A stretch of 64,000 nucleotides of DNA from Gorsachius magnificus. Taxonomy: Eukaryota > Chordata > Aves > Pelecaniformes > Ardeidae. A model generated the notes under the pieces. It had not been told where the DNA came from and did no database searches. It worked only from the letters and a program-made list of their open reading frames with translations. The stretch spans positions 11,160,507-11,224,506 of the forward strand of contig CM067086.1 in the NCBI GenBank assembly GCA_034008185.1. The letters run 5' to 3'. The translations under genes were made by a program, and so were the position numbers. Of the stretch, positions 1 through 64,000 are shown piece after piece (the first letter of the stretch is position 1; the number at the start of each line of letters is the position of its first letter).

Positions 1-1185
1 AAATTGTATTTACAGATACTTGTTAGGTCAAAGAATCAGATCTGGTTTGGTCACATCGTACTTTGAATAGAGAGGAATGAGTAAGCACAAAGCAACACAA
101 AAATAATAGTACAGAATTATTTCCGGCAAAATACCTGGAAATTCCTGAAGTATTATTTGTAATCTGAATTTCTGCTTAATTTCAGCTGGGATGATTAGAA
201 AAATATTCTTCCTTCCAAGTCTTTCTACATGATGGAAATGCACCCCCAAAATCTGGGTTGGTAGGCAGTGAAAAAACAGTTTCAAGCCTATTCAAATTTC
301 ATATTGCATTATAAATCTTACAAACAATGAACAATATATGATGTTATTTTACATATGACCATGAACTTTCCACAATAAATTTATACTTCTGGATGACAAT
401 CCAGAAATGGCAGATGTCAAAATATGAAAATGTATCATTCAGAAGAGCTATTTCCATTACATAATAAAAAGAATACCAAATTTATTAATAATCATTTTAG
501 GGAAGATACTAAGTCATAAATATTTTTCATTTAACACACTTCCAGTAGCTAAAATAATTGTTTTATGAAAAGCTAGAGGTAGTGGAAGCTGCAGATCTCA
601 CACAGATACATGTTCTCTCTTACTGGTGAACATTTACCAATGTTGCTCTGTAAAGCAGCATTATTAGACCAACTTTACAGATGGAACTGAGGTATAAAGA
701 TACTAAGCATTTTGTCCATACAAAACAGAAGGTCTATGGCAATTACTGAAGTATGGTCAGGAATGTCCTTATTTTCTGTCTCCAAATTTAGGTAGTCCGT
801 TAAAGCCCATAACACCATGTCCCATAATACCATGACAGTCTACTGAAGCTTCCTCTAAGACAAGTATGTATTATGATTTTTATATTACATAAATGACTGA
901 AGACAGCACTCTAAATATCTACCAGTATGGAGGAATAAAAAAAACATTTGACACCTAATGCCTCACCTGAAGAAATCAGTTCTACTTAAGTTAAATGCAA
1001 AATCAAAATCATTGTCATATCTAGTGATAAAAACCTATATTAAGAGATTATTCTTATCTGATCAACATGAAAAATGATACTGTGAGGTATATACATTTTG
1101 ATGTTGATGCTTGAATAGGTGGATAGGCCAGCTCAAAGTCCTGCCTATACAAGGACCACAATTATCATTGTTTCATTTATCTTAC
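1..1185 (-). other. SBF2 intron, 5' part, downstream of exon L
   Basis: AT-rich intron sequence after the exon L donor. I looked on both strands for the expected next GRAM-domain exon and did not find it. The longest open frame, at 28-285, resembles nothing I know and has no splice context. No repeat or RNA gene is recognisable. Confidence 0.8.

Positions 1186-64000
<62,815 letters not shown>

Noticed and set aside
28..285. 85-codon minus-strand open frame as the next SBF2 exon
   Set aside because: It does not match the GRAM-domain sequence expected after exon L and lacks plausible splice sites.

Overview
The window is vertebrate nuclear DNA, almost certainly from a bird. It is AT-rich, with a few widely spaced GT-AG exons, several CR1 LINE fragments and one LTR of a type familiar from avian genomes. 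There are no bacterial-style gene clusters, operons, CRISPR arrays or plasmid features. I found no new biological system. Nearly everything that can be supported is one large host gene plus old and younger transposable elements in its introns.

The gene is SBF2 (MTMR13, SET-binding factor 2), on the minus strand and internal at both ends. Twelve coding exons can be placed to the base by homology and splice signals, in transcription order: 61184-61071, 60543-60415, 59672-59574, 54742-54538, 52202-52093, 50587-50438, 22114-22046, 5282-5112, 3826-3564, 2277-2105, 1844-1771 and 1381-1186. They sum to 1,753 nt, stay open throughout, join in consistent phases and encode about 584 residues. This runs from the dDENN part of the tripartite DENN module, through the SBF2-specific middle domain, into the start of the GRAM/PH-like domain. 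The promoter, the first exons, the myotubularin-like pseudophosphatase domain and the C-terminal PH domain lie outside. Two introns are very large (16.8 kb and 28.3 kb) and isolate the 69-nt exon at 22046-22114. One intron starts with GC instead of GT.

Mobile DNA: a 5'-truncated CR1 of about 2 kb at 36196-38228 keeps most of its reverse transcriptase frame, with one stop and one frameshift. A second CR1 at about 57365-58633 has lost the middle of its reverse transcriptase. Older remnants lie at about 53157-54350, 29385-29975, 18757-18858 and 31345-31395. A 552-bp solo LTR at 61658-62209 has matching 8-bp ends and a 5-bp target duplication. The younger insertions all lie antisense to SBF2.

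The rest is intron with simple repeats, a duplicated 220-bp segment (9524-9744 and 10590-10805), a perfect 24-bp tandem duplication, G/T-rich tracts and a few GC-rich patches of unknown origin. Domain boundaries and comparisons with mammalian SBF2 come from memory of the family, not from a search.
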